From an uncultured Oscillospiraceae bacterium (GTDB lineage: Bacteria; Bacillota; Clostridia; Oscillospirales; Oscillospiraceae), in the NCBI GenBank assembly GCA_947626785.1, contig CANQTO010000013.1, positions 1 through 61,790 of the forward strand: 61,790 nucleotides of DNA. Reading direction: 5' to 3'. A program made the translations under genes and the position numbers. Positions 1-6,536 of this stretch are shown piece by piece. The stretch's first letter is position 1, and the number at the start of each line of letters is the position of its first letter. Below the pieces are notes generated by a model that was not told where the DNA came from, searched no databases, and was given only the letters and a program-made list of their open reading frames with translations.

Positions 1-1
1 C

Positions 2-532
2 GCCCACCGCTTCAACGGCGTGTACGGCGACGTGTTCAAGATCCCCGAGCCCTACATCCCCAAGGTGGGCGCCCGGATCATGGACCTGCTGGACCCCTCT
101 AGCAAGATGTCCAAGTCTGACGACGTGGGCAACGGCCGCGTCTGCCTGATGGACTCGCCGGAGGACATCGCCCGCAAGTTCAAACGGGCCGTCACCGACA
201 GTGAGACCGGGGAGCACTGCGTCCGCTATGACCGGGAGAACAAGCCCGGCGTGTCCAACCTGATGCAGATCTACGCCTCCTGCACCGGTGAGAGCCTGGA
301 GCAGGTGGAGCGGGACTTTACCGGCCAGGGCTACGGCACGTTCAAGACCGCCGTGGGCGAGGCGGTCATCGAAACGCTGCGCCCCATCCGTGAGGAGGCC
401 CAGCGGCTCATCAAGGACAAGAGCTATTTGCAGGACCTCTGCCGGAACGGAGCGGAGCGGGCCTCCGCCACGGCCCGCCGCACCCTCCGCAAGGTGTATA
501 AGAAAGTCGGCCTGGTAGAGCGGCCCTTCTGA
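2..532 (+). CDS. trpS: Tryptophanyl-tRNA synthetase, C-terminal part (gene starts before the window)
   Basis: This is the 3' part of a class I aminoacyl-tRNA synthetase that charges tRNA-Trp in the cytoplasm. The frame is open from base 2, so the gene begins outside the window. The visible stretch contains the class I signature KMSKS within SSKMSKSDD, then the helical C-terminal tRNA-binding part with an EDIARKFKRAVTDSE segment typical of bacterial TrpRS. Only about 177 residues of a usual 330-340 are present. It reads toward the WecA/TagO-like gene 47 bp downstream, with a short GC-rich dyad (about 541-553) between them. TyrRS is less likely because the region after KMSKS matches TrpRS. Confidence 0.93.
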   Translation, partial: AHRFNGVYGDVFKIPEPYIPKVGARIMDLLDPSSKMSKSDDVGNGRVCLMDSPEDIARKFKRAVTDSETGEHCVRYDRENKPGVSNLMQIYASCTGESLEQVERDFTGQGYGTFKTAVGEAVIETLRPIREEAQRLIKDKSYLQDLCRNGAERASATARRTLRKVYKKVGLVERPF

Positions 533-579
533 AAATCTCTGCCCCGGGCGGGGCAATATAATACCGGAGATAGAGTACT

Positions 580-1683
580 ATGTTTCCTCATCTGACCGTA
601 TGGGTCAAGCTGCTGCTGGCGGCGGCCGCCGCCCTCTTCATTTCCCATCTGTTGACGCCCCATGTGAAGACCTTCGCCGAGAAGGTGGGCGCTATCGACG
701 TGCCCAGGGACAGCCGCCGGGTGCACAATCACCCCATCCCCCGCATGGGAGGGCTGGCCATTTTCGCGGGCTTCGTGCTGTCTGTCCTGATCTTCGCCGA
801 GATGTCCACCCAGGTGATGGGTATGCTCATCGGCGCCATCATCATCGCTGCCATGGGCGCGGTGGACGATATCGTGACTCTGAACGCCTGGGTCAAGCTG
901 GCGGCCCAGCTGCTGGCCGCCTGGGTGGCCATCCGCTGCGGCATCGTGTTCGATGCCATCTCCAACCCCATCATCTTTTCTGAGACCACTACCATCCAGA
1001 TCGGCATGTTCGCCATTCCTCTGACGGTGCTGTGGATCGTGGGCTGCACCAACGCCGTCAACCTGATCGACGGGCTGGACGGCCTGGCCGTGGGCGTCTC
1101 GGCCATCAGCTCCTTCACCATGCTGGTGGTGGCTATCTTCGTCTCTGAGCCCAACACCGCCGTCATCCTGGCTGCCCTCACCGGCGCCTGCATCGGCTTC
1201 ATGCCCTACAACCTGAACCCGGCCAAGATCTTCATGGGGGACGTGGGTTCCCAGCTGCTGGGCTACATTTTGGCCACCGCCTCCGTGATGGGCATGTTCA
1301 AGTTCCACGCCATCATCACCTTCCTGGTGCCGGTGCTGGCGATGGCGGTGCCCCTGGCGGACACCACCGCCGCCTTCTTCCGCCGCATCTGCCACGGGCA
1401 GAGCCCCTTCCACGCGGACAAAAAGCATCTGCACCACCTGCTGCTGGCTATGGGCCTGGACCAGAAGCAGGCGGTGGCGGTGCTGTACAGCCTGTCCGCC
1501 GTGTTGGGCCTGATCGCCGTGCTGCTGGCCAACACCAACGTCTTTGTCCGGGTCATTTGCCTGGTCCTGGCCTTTGCCATCTCCATTCTGGCCTGGTTCT
1601 TTATTTTCCGGCACAATCCCCACATCCACCCCCTGGATCACCACGAGGCCCAGCCGGAGGCGGAGGATCAGAAGGACGCCTGA
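580..1683 (+). CDS. MraY/WecA-family undecaprenyl-phosphate sugar-1-phosphate transferase (TagO/WecA-like)
   Basis: This is a polytopic membrane enzyme of the PNPT family, which transfers a sugar-1-phosphate (usually GlcNAc-1-P) from UDP-sugar to undecaprenyl phosphate. That is the first step of teichoic acid or surface polysaccharide synthesis. At 367 aa it has family length and roughly ten hydrophobic segments. Motifs seen include AVDDI (the catalytic Asp-Asp, near residue 90), NLIDGLDGLA, FMGDVGSQ and the cytoplasmic HADKKHLHH histidine-rich loop that separates the WecA group from MraY. The start has a GGAGAT ribosome site. A hairpin terminator follows. The exact sugar substrate cannot be told from sequence. 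Confidence 0.88.
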   Translation: MFPHLTVWVKLLLAAAAALFISHLLTPHVKTFAEKVGAIDVPRDSRRVHNHPIPRMGGLAIFAGFVLSVLIFAEMSTQVMGMLIGAIIIAAMGAVDDIVTLNAWVKLAAQLLAAWVAIRCGIVFDAISNPIIFSETTTIQIGMFAIPLTVLWIVGCTNAVNLIDGLDGLAVGVSAISSFTMLVVAIFVSEPNTAVILAALTGACIGFMPYNLNPAKIFMGDVGSQLLGYILATASVMGMFKFHAIITFLVPVLAMAVPLADTTAAFFRRICHGQSPFHADKKHLHHLLLAMGLDQKQAVAVLYSLSAVLGLIAVLLANTNVFVRVICLVLAFAISILAWFFIFRHNPHIHPLDHHEAQPEAEDQKDA

Positions 1684-1694
1684 ATCAAAAAAGA

Positions 1695-1723
1695 TACGCT
1701 CCGGCCATCTCGACCGGAGCGTA
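1695..1723. terminator. Bidirectional hairpin terminator between convergent genes
   Basis: A 10-bp stem (TACGCTCCGG / CCGGAGCGTA) has a 9-nt loop. An A-tract lies upstream, which becomes a T-tract on the minus strand. It sits between the WecA/TagO-like gene and the convergent small genes. Confidence 0.8.
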
Positions 1724-1727
1724 CAGT

Positions 1728-2015
1728 TTATAAAAGGAACATCCCGCCCATGATCATCAGCAGCTCGCTGTCCCCGCTCTCCCGGTACATCAGGTACAGG
1801 ATCAGCAGCAACAGTAGATCTTCCGTCTCCAGATCCTCCAAGACGCCGGGCAGCAGCTGCCCCAGAGGGCCGGAGGGCCGGGGGCGCTGCTGAGGAGGTC
1901 CGGGCTGCCGGACAGGCGGCGGGGCGGGAACAGGCTGGGCGGCCGGAGCGGGCCGCTCCGGCCCCTCCTCCACCCGCCGCACCCGGCCCGTGTTGCCCTG
2001 GTAGAGCTTATACAT
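1728..2015 (-). CDS. Small hypothetical protein, proline-rich with hydrophobic C-terminus
   Basis: A 95-aa protein I cannot assign. The N-terminal third is charged, the middle (about 25-50) is strongly Pro-rich, and the C-terminus (about 58-95) is Leu/Met-rich and hydrophobic. This suggests a membrane-associated tail or a buried helix. It overlaps the upstream gene by 8 bp on the same strand and is the last of three co-oriented small genes, so it is probably co-transcribed with them. No catalytic motif is visible. Confidence 0.6.
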   Translation of the reverse strand: MYKLYQGNTGRVRRVEEGPERPAPAAQPVPAPPPVRQPGPPQQRPRPSGPLGQLLPGVLEDLETEDLLLLLILYLMYRESGDSELLMIMGGMFLL

Positions 2016-2370
2016 CCCCGTCCTCCCTCAGCTCGCCCATAGCCAGCTGGGCCGCCTTCGCCAGGCGGGCCAGGCGCAGGGCCCGGTCCATCCGGCTCCG
2101 CCGCTTCTCGGAGAGATAGGGCCGCATGGCCTCCAGCAGGGCCCGGTTGGCGCTGCTATGGCCGCTGTCCCGGCTCATCAGACGGCCGATCTTCATCAGC
2201 AGCTTGGGGTCCAGACCCGGCTCCCCGTTCTCCGGGCCGGCCGGGCGTCCCGGCTCCTCTGCCGGAGGGGCCTCTCCGCCCCCCATGAGCGTCTTTGCCA
2301 GATGGCTGATCTTCTCCATCTGGGCCGGGTCGCCCAGAATGCTGTTGAGCCTGTCTTCAAATTCGCTCAC
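2008..2370 (-). CDS. Small hypothetical helical protein
   Basis: A 120-aa protein of unknown function and predicted mostly helical. A Glu/Pro/Gly-rich linker (about 30-52) separates an N-terminal helix from a basic C-terminal helical part (SEKRRSRMDRALRLARLAK, about 87-105) that could bind nucleic acid or a partner. Its end overlaps the start of the next minus-strand gene by 8 bp, and the upstream small gene is 21 bp away. The three therefore form one unit. A ribosome site (GGAGGTGACC) precedes the ATG. Confidence 0.65.
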   Translation of the reverse strand: MSEFEDRLNSILGDPAQMEKISHLAKTLMGGGEAPPAEEPGRPAGPENGEPGLDPKLLMKIGRLMSRDSGHSSANRALLEAMRPYLSEKRRSRMDRALRLARLAKAAQLAMGELREDGDV

Positions 2371-2391
2371 GGCAGGTCACCTCCCCCCCTG

Positions 2392-2637
2392 TCAGTCCTG
2401 CATGAGCCGGCGGACGTTCTCCGCCAGGCGCTGGCCCTCGGCGGTGTTCAGTACGCTGCTGAGGATGCTCCGCAGAGCCTCGCTGTCGCCGCTTTTGGCG
2501 GCGGTCTCCAGGGCCTTGGCGTCCACCATCCGGCCCACGCGCTGCCCGTCGGGGGACTCGGCCAGCTTCTTGATGTCTCCGGCCTTGCCCCGGCGCTCCA
2601 GCTCCCGGCCCACGTTCTCAAAATTCATCCGTTCCAT
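2392..2637 (-). CDS. Small hypothetical protein
   Basis: An 81-aa (or 78-aa) helical, charged protein, first in the three-gene minus-strand unit. The start is placed at the ATG at 2637, preceded by CAGGAG; an in-frame ATG three codons later is an equal choice. A longer reading to 2769 would run into the ribosome site of the divergent phosphoesterase and is unlikely. It contains repeated Ala/Leu/Arg helices and no recognised motif. Confidence 0.6.
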   Translation of the reverse strand: MERMNFENVGRELERRGKAGDIKKLAESPDGQRVGRMVDAKALETAAKSGDSEALRSILSSVLNTAEGQRLAENVRRLMQD

Positions 2638-2731
2638 TGGGCTGTCACACTCCTGTTCGCTCCATTCTATGCGGCGGCAGTCCAAAAGATTTCTCTTTTT
2701 CCGCGAATCTACGACCAGAGGAGGCAACAAT

Positions 2732-3196
2732 ATGAAAGCAGCCGTTTTTTCCGACACCCATGGGAGCACCTATCTGATGGTCCAGGCCGTGCGGCGGGCC
2801 CGCCCGGACCTGCTCATCCACCTGGGGGACTACGAGCGGGACGCGGGCGTCCTGCGGCGGGAGTTTCCCGAGCTGCCCCTCTTCGCCGTCTGCGGCAACT
2901 GCGACTTTGTCCCCCTGGCCCCGGCGGTGGATCTGGTGCCGCTGGGCCCGGTCAAAGCCATGATCACCCACGGGCACCTGTACAACGTGAAATACGGCCT
3001 GGACTCCCTGGTCTACGCCGCCCAGGAGAAGGAGGCCAAGCTTGCCCTCTTCGGCCACACCCACCAGGCCCTGTATGAGGAGATCGGCGGCGTGAAGCTG
3101 CTCAACCCCGGCGCCGGTTACGGCCCCAACGCCAGCTGGGCCCTGGTAGAGGTCTTCGACAACGGCGGCATCGCCTGCGAGATCAAGCCGCTGTAA
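2732..3196 (+). CDS. YfcE/MJ0936-type metallophosphoesterase
   Basis: A 154-aa calcineurin-like phosphoesterase of the YfcE/MJ0936 family, which hydrolyses phosphodiesters with two divalent metals. All family motifs are visible in order: SDTHG (7-11), HLGD (about 31), GNCD, THGH and GHTH. The start at 2732 has an AGGAGG site 6 bp upstream. It is divergent from the three small genes and is the last backbone gene before the accessory region. The natural substrate is unknown for most members. Confidence 0.9.
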   Translation: MKAAVFSDTHGSTYLMVQAVRRARPDLLIHLGDYERDAGVLRREFPELPLFAVCGNCDFVPLAPAVDLVPLGPVKAMITHGHLYNVKYGLDSLVYAAQEKEAKLALFGHTHQALYEEIGGVKLLNPGAGYGPNASWALVEVFDNGGIACEIKPL

Positions 3197-3208
3197 GGGC
3201 AGAGAAAA

Positions 3209-3224
3209 GGGCTGTAGCAAAACG
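3209..3224 (+). repeat. 16-bp repeat, left copy (terminator-arm-like)
   Basis: GGGCTGTAGCAAAACG recurs exactly at 16380-16395. Here it lacks its own adjacent right arm, although the right arm of the terminator at 3257-3298 could partly pair with it. Either it is a member of a dispersed terminator-stem family or it marks a boundary of inserted DNA. Confidence 0.5.
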
Positions 3225-3256
3225 ACCCTAAAAAAACAAGATTTTTTGACAGTCTC

Positions 3257-3298
3257 AGCTGTAGCGAAACTTTCCGTTTCGCTACAGCTCTTTTTTTT
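3257..3298 (+). terminator. Rho-independent terminator after the phosphoesterase
   Basis: A perfect stem AGCTGTAGCGAAAC / GTTTCGCTACAGCT has a 5-nt loop and is followed by a run of eight T. It closes the backbone transcript at the left edge of the accessory region. Confidence 0.88.
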
Positions 3299-3357
3299 GG
3301 AGGAAATGGGTCATAGCGGCGTATTAAGGCCATAGAAGGGTGAAAGGAGCTCTGCTA

Positions 3358-4092
3358 ATGTCTATCATAACGAAAACCTGGACCGAGGACAAGATCCGAG
3401 CCATTATCCGCAAATTGGATGAGAAAACCGGGCTCAACGGAGCGGCGCTGCCCATTGCTTTCAACTGTTATGGGGAGTCCCTCGGGTATTACCGTTATGT
3501 TGAGCCTAAAGCGTTCGGGTTCAACCGCAAGTTTTTCAACGGTTACTTCACCAGTGAAGCCGAAGTGATCGATGTTATCCGGCATGAGTATGCCCATTAC
3601 TATGTTGATGCCGCTCATCTGGAGAGGTACATTGGCCACTCCCGCCGTGAGACCTCCCACGGAGCGGATTGGAGGTGGGCCTGCAAGATGGTCGGCGCCG
3701 ATCCCTCTCGCTGTCACGACGCGGCGGCCTTCATCGACAGAGATTGGACTGTTGAGGAGGCTACAGCGGCTTACAACGCGGATGACGTCGTTAATTTTGA
3801 TATCCTCTCCTACCTGAACAGATGGCATCAGATCCCGGCCGATGCCGAGACCGCGTCCAAGCGCCTCACGCACATCAAGGAACGCATCCCCGATTCATAC
3901 TATGAGGCCGGCGACGAGGTCCTCCACCCTAAGAGAGGCTTCGGGACCGTGGTGGACGCCATCCCGCATGACTACTGGACGCAGAGGCTCTACATCCGCT
4001 TCGAGGATCGGAGCGACGGGGTGTTTGACGCCAAGGATATCTTCAAAATCGTCGATGGAGTCGCTATCCCATATGGAACGGTGCGGCGGTGA
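3358..4092 (+). CDS. SprT-like zinc metalloprotease with C-terminal beta-barrel-like domain
   Basis: A 244-aa SprT-like protein. The zinc-protease signature HEYAH is at 76-80, followed by HGADWRWACKMVGADPSRCH (101-120), which matches the HG..W pattern and third metal ligand of SprT/SPRTN proteins. The usual C-terminal zinc ribbon is absent. In its place residues about 190-235 (GDEVLHPKRGFGTVV...RFEDRSDG) look like a small Tudor/CarD-type barrel. SPRTN/Wss1 relatives in eukaryotes cut proteins crosslinked to DNA and are linked to ubiquitin or SUMO, which makes the position upstream of Ubl genes suggestive. The start at 3358 has AAAGGAG upstream. Substrate unknown. Confidence 0.75.
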   Translation: MSIITKTWTEDKIRAIIRKLDEKTGLNGAALPIAFNCYGESLGYYRYVEPKAFGFNRKFFNGYFTSEAEVIDVIRHEYAHYYVDAAHLERYIGHSRRETSHGADWRWACKMVGADPSRCHDAAAFIDRDWTVEEATAAYNADDVVNFDILSYLNRWHQIPADAETASKRLTHIKERIPDSYYEAGDEVLHPKRGFGTVVDAIPHDYWTQRLYIRFEDRSDGVFDAKDIFKIVDGVAIPYGTVRR

Positions 4093-4099
4093 ACAGAGG

Positions 4100-4143
4100 C
4101 CATGGTCAAGAGGCAAAAATATTTTTTCCCATCTTGACCATGG
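4100..4143. repeat. Perfect 12-bp inverted repeat between the protease and YbjN-like genes
   Basis: CCATGGTCAAGA (4100-4111) and TCTTGACCATGG (4132-4143) enclose an A/T-rich 20-bp spacer. There is no T-run after it on the plus strand, so it is not a standard terminator. An operator or a processing hairpin is possible. Confidence 0.6.
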
Positions 4144-4258
4144 AGGCCAAAAAAAGCCGTGAAAAAGTGGAGAATTTCAAAATGCTCCAGCGTATACAGG
4201 ACCAGAAGGCAAACACAAAGTAGCCAAATGAACGATATAGACGAAAGGACGTATAAAA

Positions 4259-4903
4259 ATGAGCAAGTATAGATTCCATGCGACCAACCTTATCGCGGAG
4301 ACCTTTGAGAAGCGCGGCATAAAGTTCTTTGTTATAAATTCCCCTGAAGACGAACAGCTGCTGGCGGGCTTTCCCGTTGACTGCGGCCCCATCGTATTCT
4401 TGCGGTTCATCAGCAGAGACAATGACAATGACGTCGCGGTACGCATCTTTGGTTTGATCTCCAGTGTACCCAAGGAGAAGAGGGCCCGCGTCATGGAAGC
4501 CTGCAATGTTCTCAACGAAAAGATCCGTTACATGAAGTTCTACATTGATAGCGACGGCGACGTCAATGTGGAGTATGACTTCCTCATGAAAAGCCCCGAT
4601 GAGGGCCTCGGCGAGATGGCTACGGAGACCTACGGCCGTATGAGGAAGATCCTGGACGGCGAATACAGCATCTTCATGAGGGCGCTCTACACGGAGGAGA
4701 AGCTTGATATTCTGGGACCCCACATCCCTGAAGAACTGGTACAGAAAATTCGGGAGCTCTGCCAGAGGTTGGAAGCTCGGAACGCCCCCGGCGATGATAC
4801 GGAACTGAAGCCTGAGGAACTTGAGGAGCTTGAAGGGCTTGAGGAGCTTGAAGGGCTTGAGGAGCTTGAGATGGCGGATCCTTCTGACGGCGCCGTGTGC
4901 TGA
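4259..4903 (+). CDS. YbjN/secretion-chaperone-fold-like protein with acidic Leu-Glu tail
   Basis: A 214-aa soluble protein. The length, the alternating beta/alpha pattern (MSKYRFHATNLIAETFEKRG..., then the VRIFGL, KFYIDSDGDVNVEYDF and MRALY segments) resemble YbjN-domain proteins, which share the fold of type III secretion chaperones. This is a fold-level guess without a catalytic motif. The C-terminus (about 182-207) is a low-complexity Glu/Leu tail encoded by near-perfect 18-bp repeats (cttgaggagcttgaaggg). It precedes the first Ubl gene by 118 bp in the same direction and may be an adaptor for the system. Confidence 0.5.
   Translation: MSKYRFHATNLIAETFEKRGIKFFVINSPEDEQLLAGFPVDCGPIVFLRFISRDNDNDVAVRIFGLISSVPKEKRARVMEACNVLNEKIRYMKFYIDSDGDVNVEYDFLMKSPDEGLGEMATETYGRMRKILDGEYSIFMRALYTEEKLDILGPHIPEELVQKIRELCQRLEARNAPGDDTELKPEELEELEGLEELEGLEELEMADPSDGAVC
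4816..4870 (+). repeat. Short in-frame tandem repeat encoding the Leu-Glu tail
   Basis: About two and a half copies of an 18-bp unit encode repeats of EELEGL. Copy number could vary by slippage without breaking the frame. Confidence 0.6.
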
Positions 4904-4947
4904 GCCCGTGATCTCCGCCCACCTGAAGAGAGCCGGATGGTGACCGG

Positions 4948-4986
4948 CCGAAACTACAGCAGCGAGAATCACTACTGTAGTCGTGG
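4948..4986 (+). repeat. Hairpin ahead of Ubl gene 1 (copy 1, most diverged)
   Basis: Counterpart of the 17-bp stem found before Ubl genes 2-4. Arms 4948-4964 and 4970-4986 pair at about 12 of 16 inner positions. One A-T pair replaces a G-C pair of the other copies. It ends 35 bp before the start codon of Ubl 1. Confidence 0.65.
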
Positions 4987-5021
4987 GAAACCACAAATAC
5001 TTTATAAAGGAGATAAAAGCT

Positions 5022-5321
5022 ATGACAAACCATCCTATTGACGACGCTCTTGCCGCCAGCGAAGACACCTTCGAGATCGATCTGATCAACAGGGAAAGCG
5101 GTACAGCCTACCCGCGGGCTGCCGTGTACAGCACGAATACCATGGCTCAGATCCTGGAGGAATATGCCGCTGATATCGGCATCGATCCCAAAGACAGCAA
5201 GATCCTTTTCGAGAACAAGCGCACCCACGAATCTACCAGCGACCGCAGCATGACGGTCGAAGGCCTTGGGCTGCGGGAGGGTGACGTGCTGGCCATCGCC
5301 GACAACTGCGGCGTAGCGTAA
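5022..5321 (+). CDS. Ubiquitin-like protein, copy 1 (C-terminus CGVA)
   Basis: A 99-aa beta-grasp, ubiquitin-like protein. It has a two-strand start (FEIDLINRESGTAYPRAAV), a central helix (MAQILEEYAADIGI), then KILFENKRTH and a last segment TVEGLGLREGDVLAIADN before the tail. This order matches ubiquitin, including the long loop before the last strand. The C-terminus is N-C-G-V-A, so there is a single Gly two residues from the end, unlike the Gly-Gly of copies 2 and 4. The start at 5022 follows AAAGGAG and the conserved hairpin. It is first of four tandem paralogues upstream of E1-, E2- and JAMM-like genes. Confidence 0.82.
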   Translation: MTNHPIDDALAASEDTFEIDLINRESGTAYPRAAVYSTNTMAQILEEYAADIGIDPKDSKILFENKRTHESTSDRSMTVEGLGLREGDVLAIADNCGVA

Positions 5322-5350
5322 ACGAAAGGGGCTGGCATGATGGCGGCCGG

Positions 5351-5389
5351 CCGCGGCTACAGCAGCGAGAGCCGCTGCTGTAGCCGCGG
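5351..5389 (+). repeat. Hairpin ahead of Ubl gene 2 (copy 2)
   Basis: A perfect 17-bp stem, CCGCGGCTACAGCAGCG / CGCTGCTGTAGCCGCGG, with a 5-nt loop. No T-run follows, so it is not a normal terminator. It lies within a short reading frame (5337-5399, MMAAGRGYSSESRCCSRGKP) that has its own AAAGGGG site. Confidence 0.8.
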
Positions 5390-5424
5390 GAAGCCATAAG
5401 TACTTCATAAAGGAGACAAAAGCT

Positions 5425-5727
5425 ATGACAAACTGTCCTGTTGACAGCGCTCCTGCCGCCAACGGAGAAGCCTTTGAGATCGATCTGATCAACAAGGTGA
5501 CCGGCACGTTCTACCCTCTGGTTGCCGTGTTCGGCGCGAATACCATGGCTCAGATCCTGGAGGAATATGCCGAAGATCTCGGCGTAGATCCCAAGGACTA
5601 CAGGATCCTTTTCGAGAACAAGCGCACCCACGAATCTACCAGCGACCGCAGCATGACGGTCGAAGGCCTTGGGCTGCGGGAGGGTGACGCGCTGGCCATC
5701 GCCGAGTATTGTGGCGGCGTAGCGTAA
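5425..5727 (+). CDS. Ubiquitin-like protein, copy 2 (C-terminus CGGVA)
   Basis: A 100-aa ubiquitin-like protein, nearly identical to copy 1 from residue 62 to 88 (ILFENKRTHESTSDRSMT...). It differs mainly in the first 45 residues, so the two arose by recent duplication with a diverging surface. The C-terminus Y-C-G-G-V-A carries the di-glycine expected of a conjugatable Ubl, followed by two residues that a peptidase would have to remove. The JAMM protein at 8930 is the obvious candidate. The start has AAAGGAG 8-9 bp upstream, shared with its neighbours. Confidence 0.85.
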   Translation: MTNCPVDSAPAANGEAFEIDLINKVTGTFYPLVAVFGANTMAQILEEYAEDLGVDPKDYRILFENKRTHESTSDRSMTVEGLGLREGDALAIAEYCGGVA

Positions 5728-5741
5728 ACGAAAGGAGCCGG

Positions 5742-5780
5742 CCGCGGCTACAGCAGCGAGAGCCGCTGCTGTAGCCGTGG
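5742..5780 (+). repeat. Hairpin ahead of Ubl gene 3 (copy 3)
   Basis: The same 17-bp stem as copy 2 with one G-T wobble pair near its base. The ATGATG and surrounding bases of the short frame present in copies 2 and 4 are missing here, while the stem is kept. Confidence 0.8.
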
Positions 5781-5815
5781 AAGGCCATAAGTACTTCGTA
5801 AAGGAGCCAAAAGCT

Positions 5816-6103
5816 ATGACAAACTATCCTGTTGACAGCGCTCCTGCCGCCAGCGGAGAAGCCTTTGAGATCGATCTGATCAACAAGTGGACCGGCACAT
5901 TCTACCCTCGGGTTCCCGTGTTCGGCGCGAATACCATGGCTCAGATCCTGGAGGAATATGCCAAAGATCTCGGCATATATCCCCAAGCCTATAAGATCTT
6001 CTTCGAGAACTTGTGTATCGGCTTATCTACCAGCGACCGCGACGAGACGGTCGAAGGCCTTGAGCTGCAGGAGGGTGACGTGCTGGCCATCACCGCGTAT
6101 TGA
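5816..6103 (+). CDS. Ubiquitin-like protein, copy 3, lacking the Gly-Gly tail
   Basis: A 95-aa ubiquitin-like paralogue ending ...GDVLAITAY. The bases after its stop (TGAGCGGCGTAGCG) align with the tail codons of copy 2 (TGTGGCGGCGTAGCG) but carry one substitution and one missing base. These create the stop and remove C-G-G-V-A. It cannot be joined through a C-terminal glycine as the others could. It has also lost the conserved KRTH segment (ENLCIGLSTSD instead). It may be a decaying copy or a non-conjugated regulator. The ribosome site and upstream hairpin are intact. Confidence 0.78.
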   Translation: MTNYPVDSAPAASGEAFEIDLINKWTGTFYPRVPVFGANTMAQILEEYAKDLGIYPQAYKIFFENLCIGLSTSDRDETVEGLELQEGDVLAITAY

Positions 6104-6146
6104 GCGGCGTAGCGTAAACGAAAGGAGCCGGCATGATGGCGGCCGG

Positions 6147-6185
6147 CCGAAGCTACAGCAGCGAGAGCCGCTGTTGTAGCCGCGG
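6147..6185 (+). repeat. Hairpin ahead of Ubl gene 4 (copy 4)
   Basis: Arms 6147-6163 and 6169-6185. The inner 12 pairs are intact with one G-T wobble, and two pairs near the base are lost. A short frame (from 6133, MMAAGRSYSSESRCCSRGKP...) again overlaps it. Confidence 0.78.
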
Positions 6186-6218
6186 GAAGCCAAATACTTC
6201 ATAAAGGAGACAAAAGTT

Positions 6219-6521
6219 ATGACAAACTGTCCTGTTGACGGCGCTCCTGCCGCCAGCGAAGAAGCCTTTGAGATCGATCTGGTCAACAAGTGGACCGGCA
6301 TGCGTTACCCTCGGGCCGGTGTGCTCAGCGAAAATACCATGGGTCAGATCCTGGAGGAATATGCCGAAGATCTCGACGTAGATCCCAAGGACTACAGGAT
6401 CCTTTTCGAGAATAGGCGTACCCGCGAATCTACCTTGGACAGCAACATGGCGGTCGAAGGCCTTGAGCTGCGGGAGGGTGACGCGCTGGTCTTCGATATG
6501 TATTGTGGCGGCGTAGCCTAA
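6219..6521 (+). CDS. Ubiquitin-like protein, copy 4 (C-terminus CGGVA)
   Basis: A 100-aa ubiquitin-like protein with the same plan as copies 1-3: EAFEIDLVNKWTG strand, GQILEEYAEDLDV helix, RILFENRRTR strand, ELREGDALVFDMY last strand, then C-G-G-V-A. It is the most diverged of the intact copies in the second half. The next gene starts 15 bp downstream with the same GGGGCTGGC-ATGATGG context that occurs after copies 1 and 3, so the four repeats and the next gene share one ancestral junction. Probably an alternative tag. Confidence 0.83.
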   Translation: MTNCPVDGAPAASEEAFEIDLVNKWTGMRYPRAGVLSENTMGQILEEYAEDLDVDPKDYRILFENRRTRESTLDSNMAVEGLELREGDALVFDMYCGGVA

Positions 6522-6536
6522 ACGAAAGGGGCTGGC

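Noticed and set aside
424-1644. Long open frame on the minus strand opposite the WecA/TagO-like gene
   Set aside because: His/Gln/Gly-rich composition typical of antisense readings in GC-rich DNA, and the plus strand encodes a clear enzyme.
5337-5399. Short frames inside the inter-Ubl hairpins as genuine peptides
   Set aside because: Plausible ribosome site, but one of four copies lacks the start and the sequence is explained by the hairpin; kept only as an observation.
4948-6185. Regularly spaced palindromic units taken as a CRISPR array
   Set aside because: Spacing is about 395 bp with genes between; no short spacers and no cas genes.
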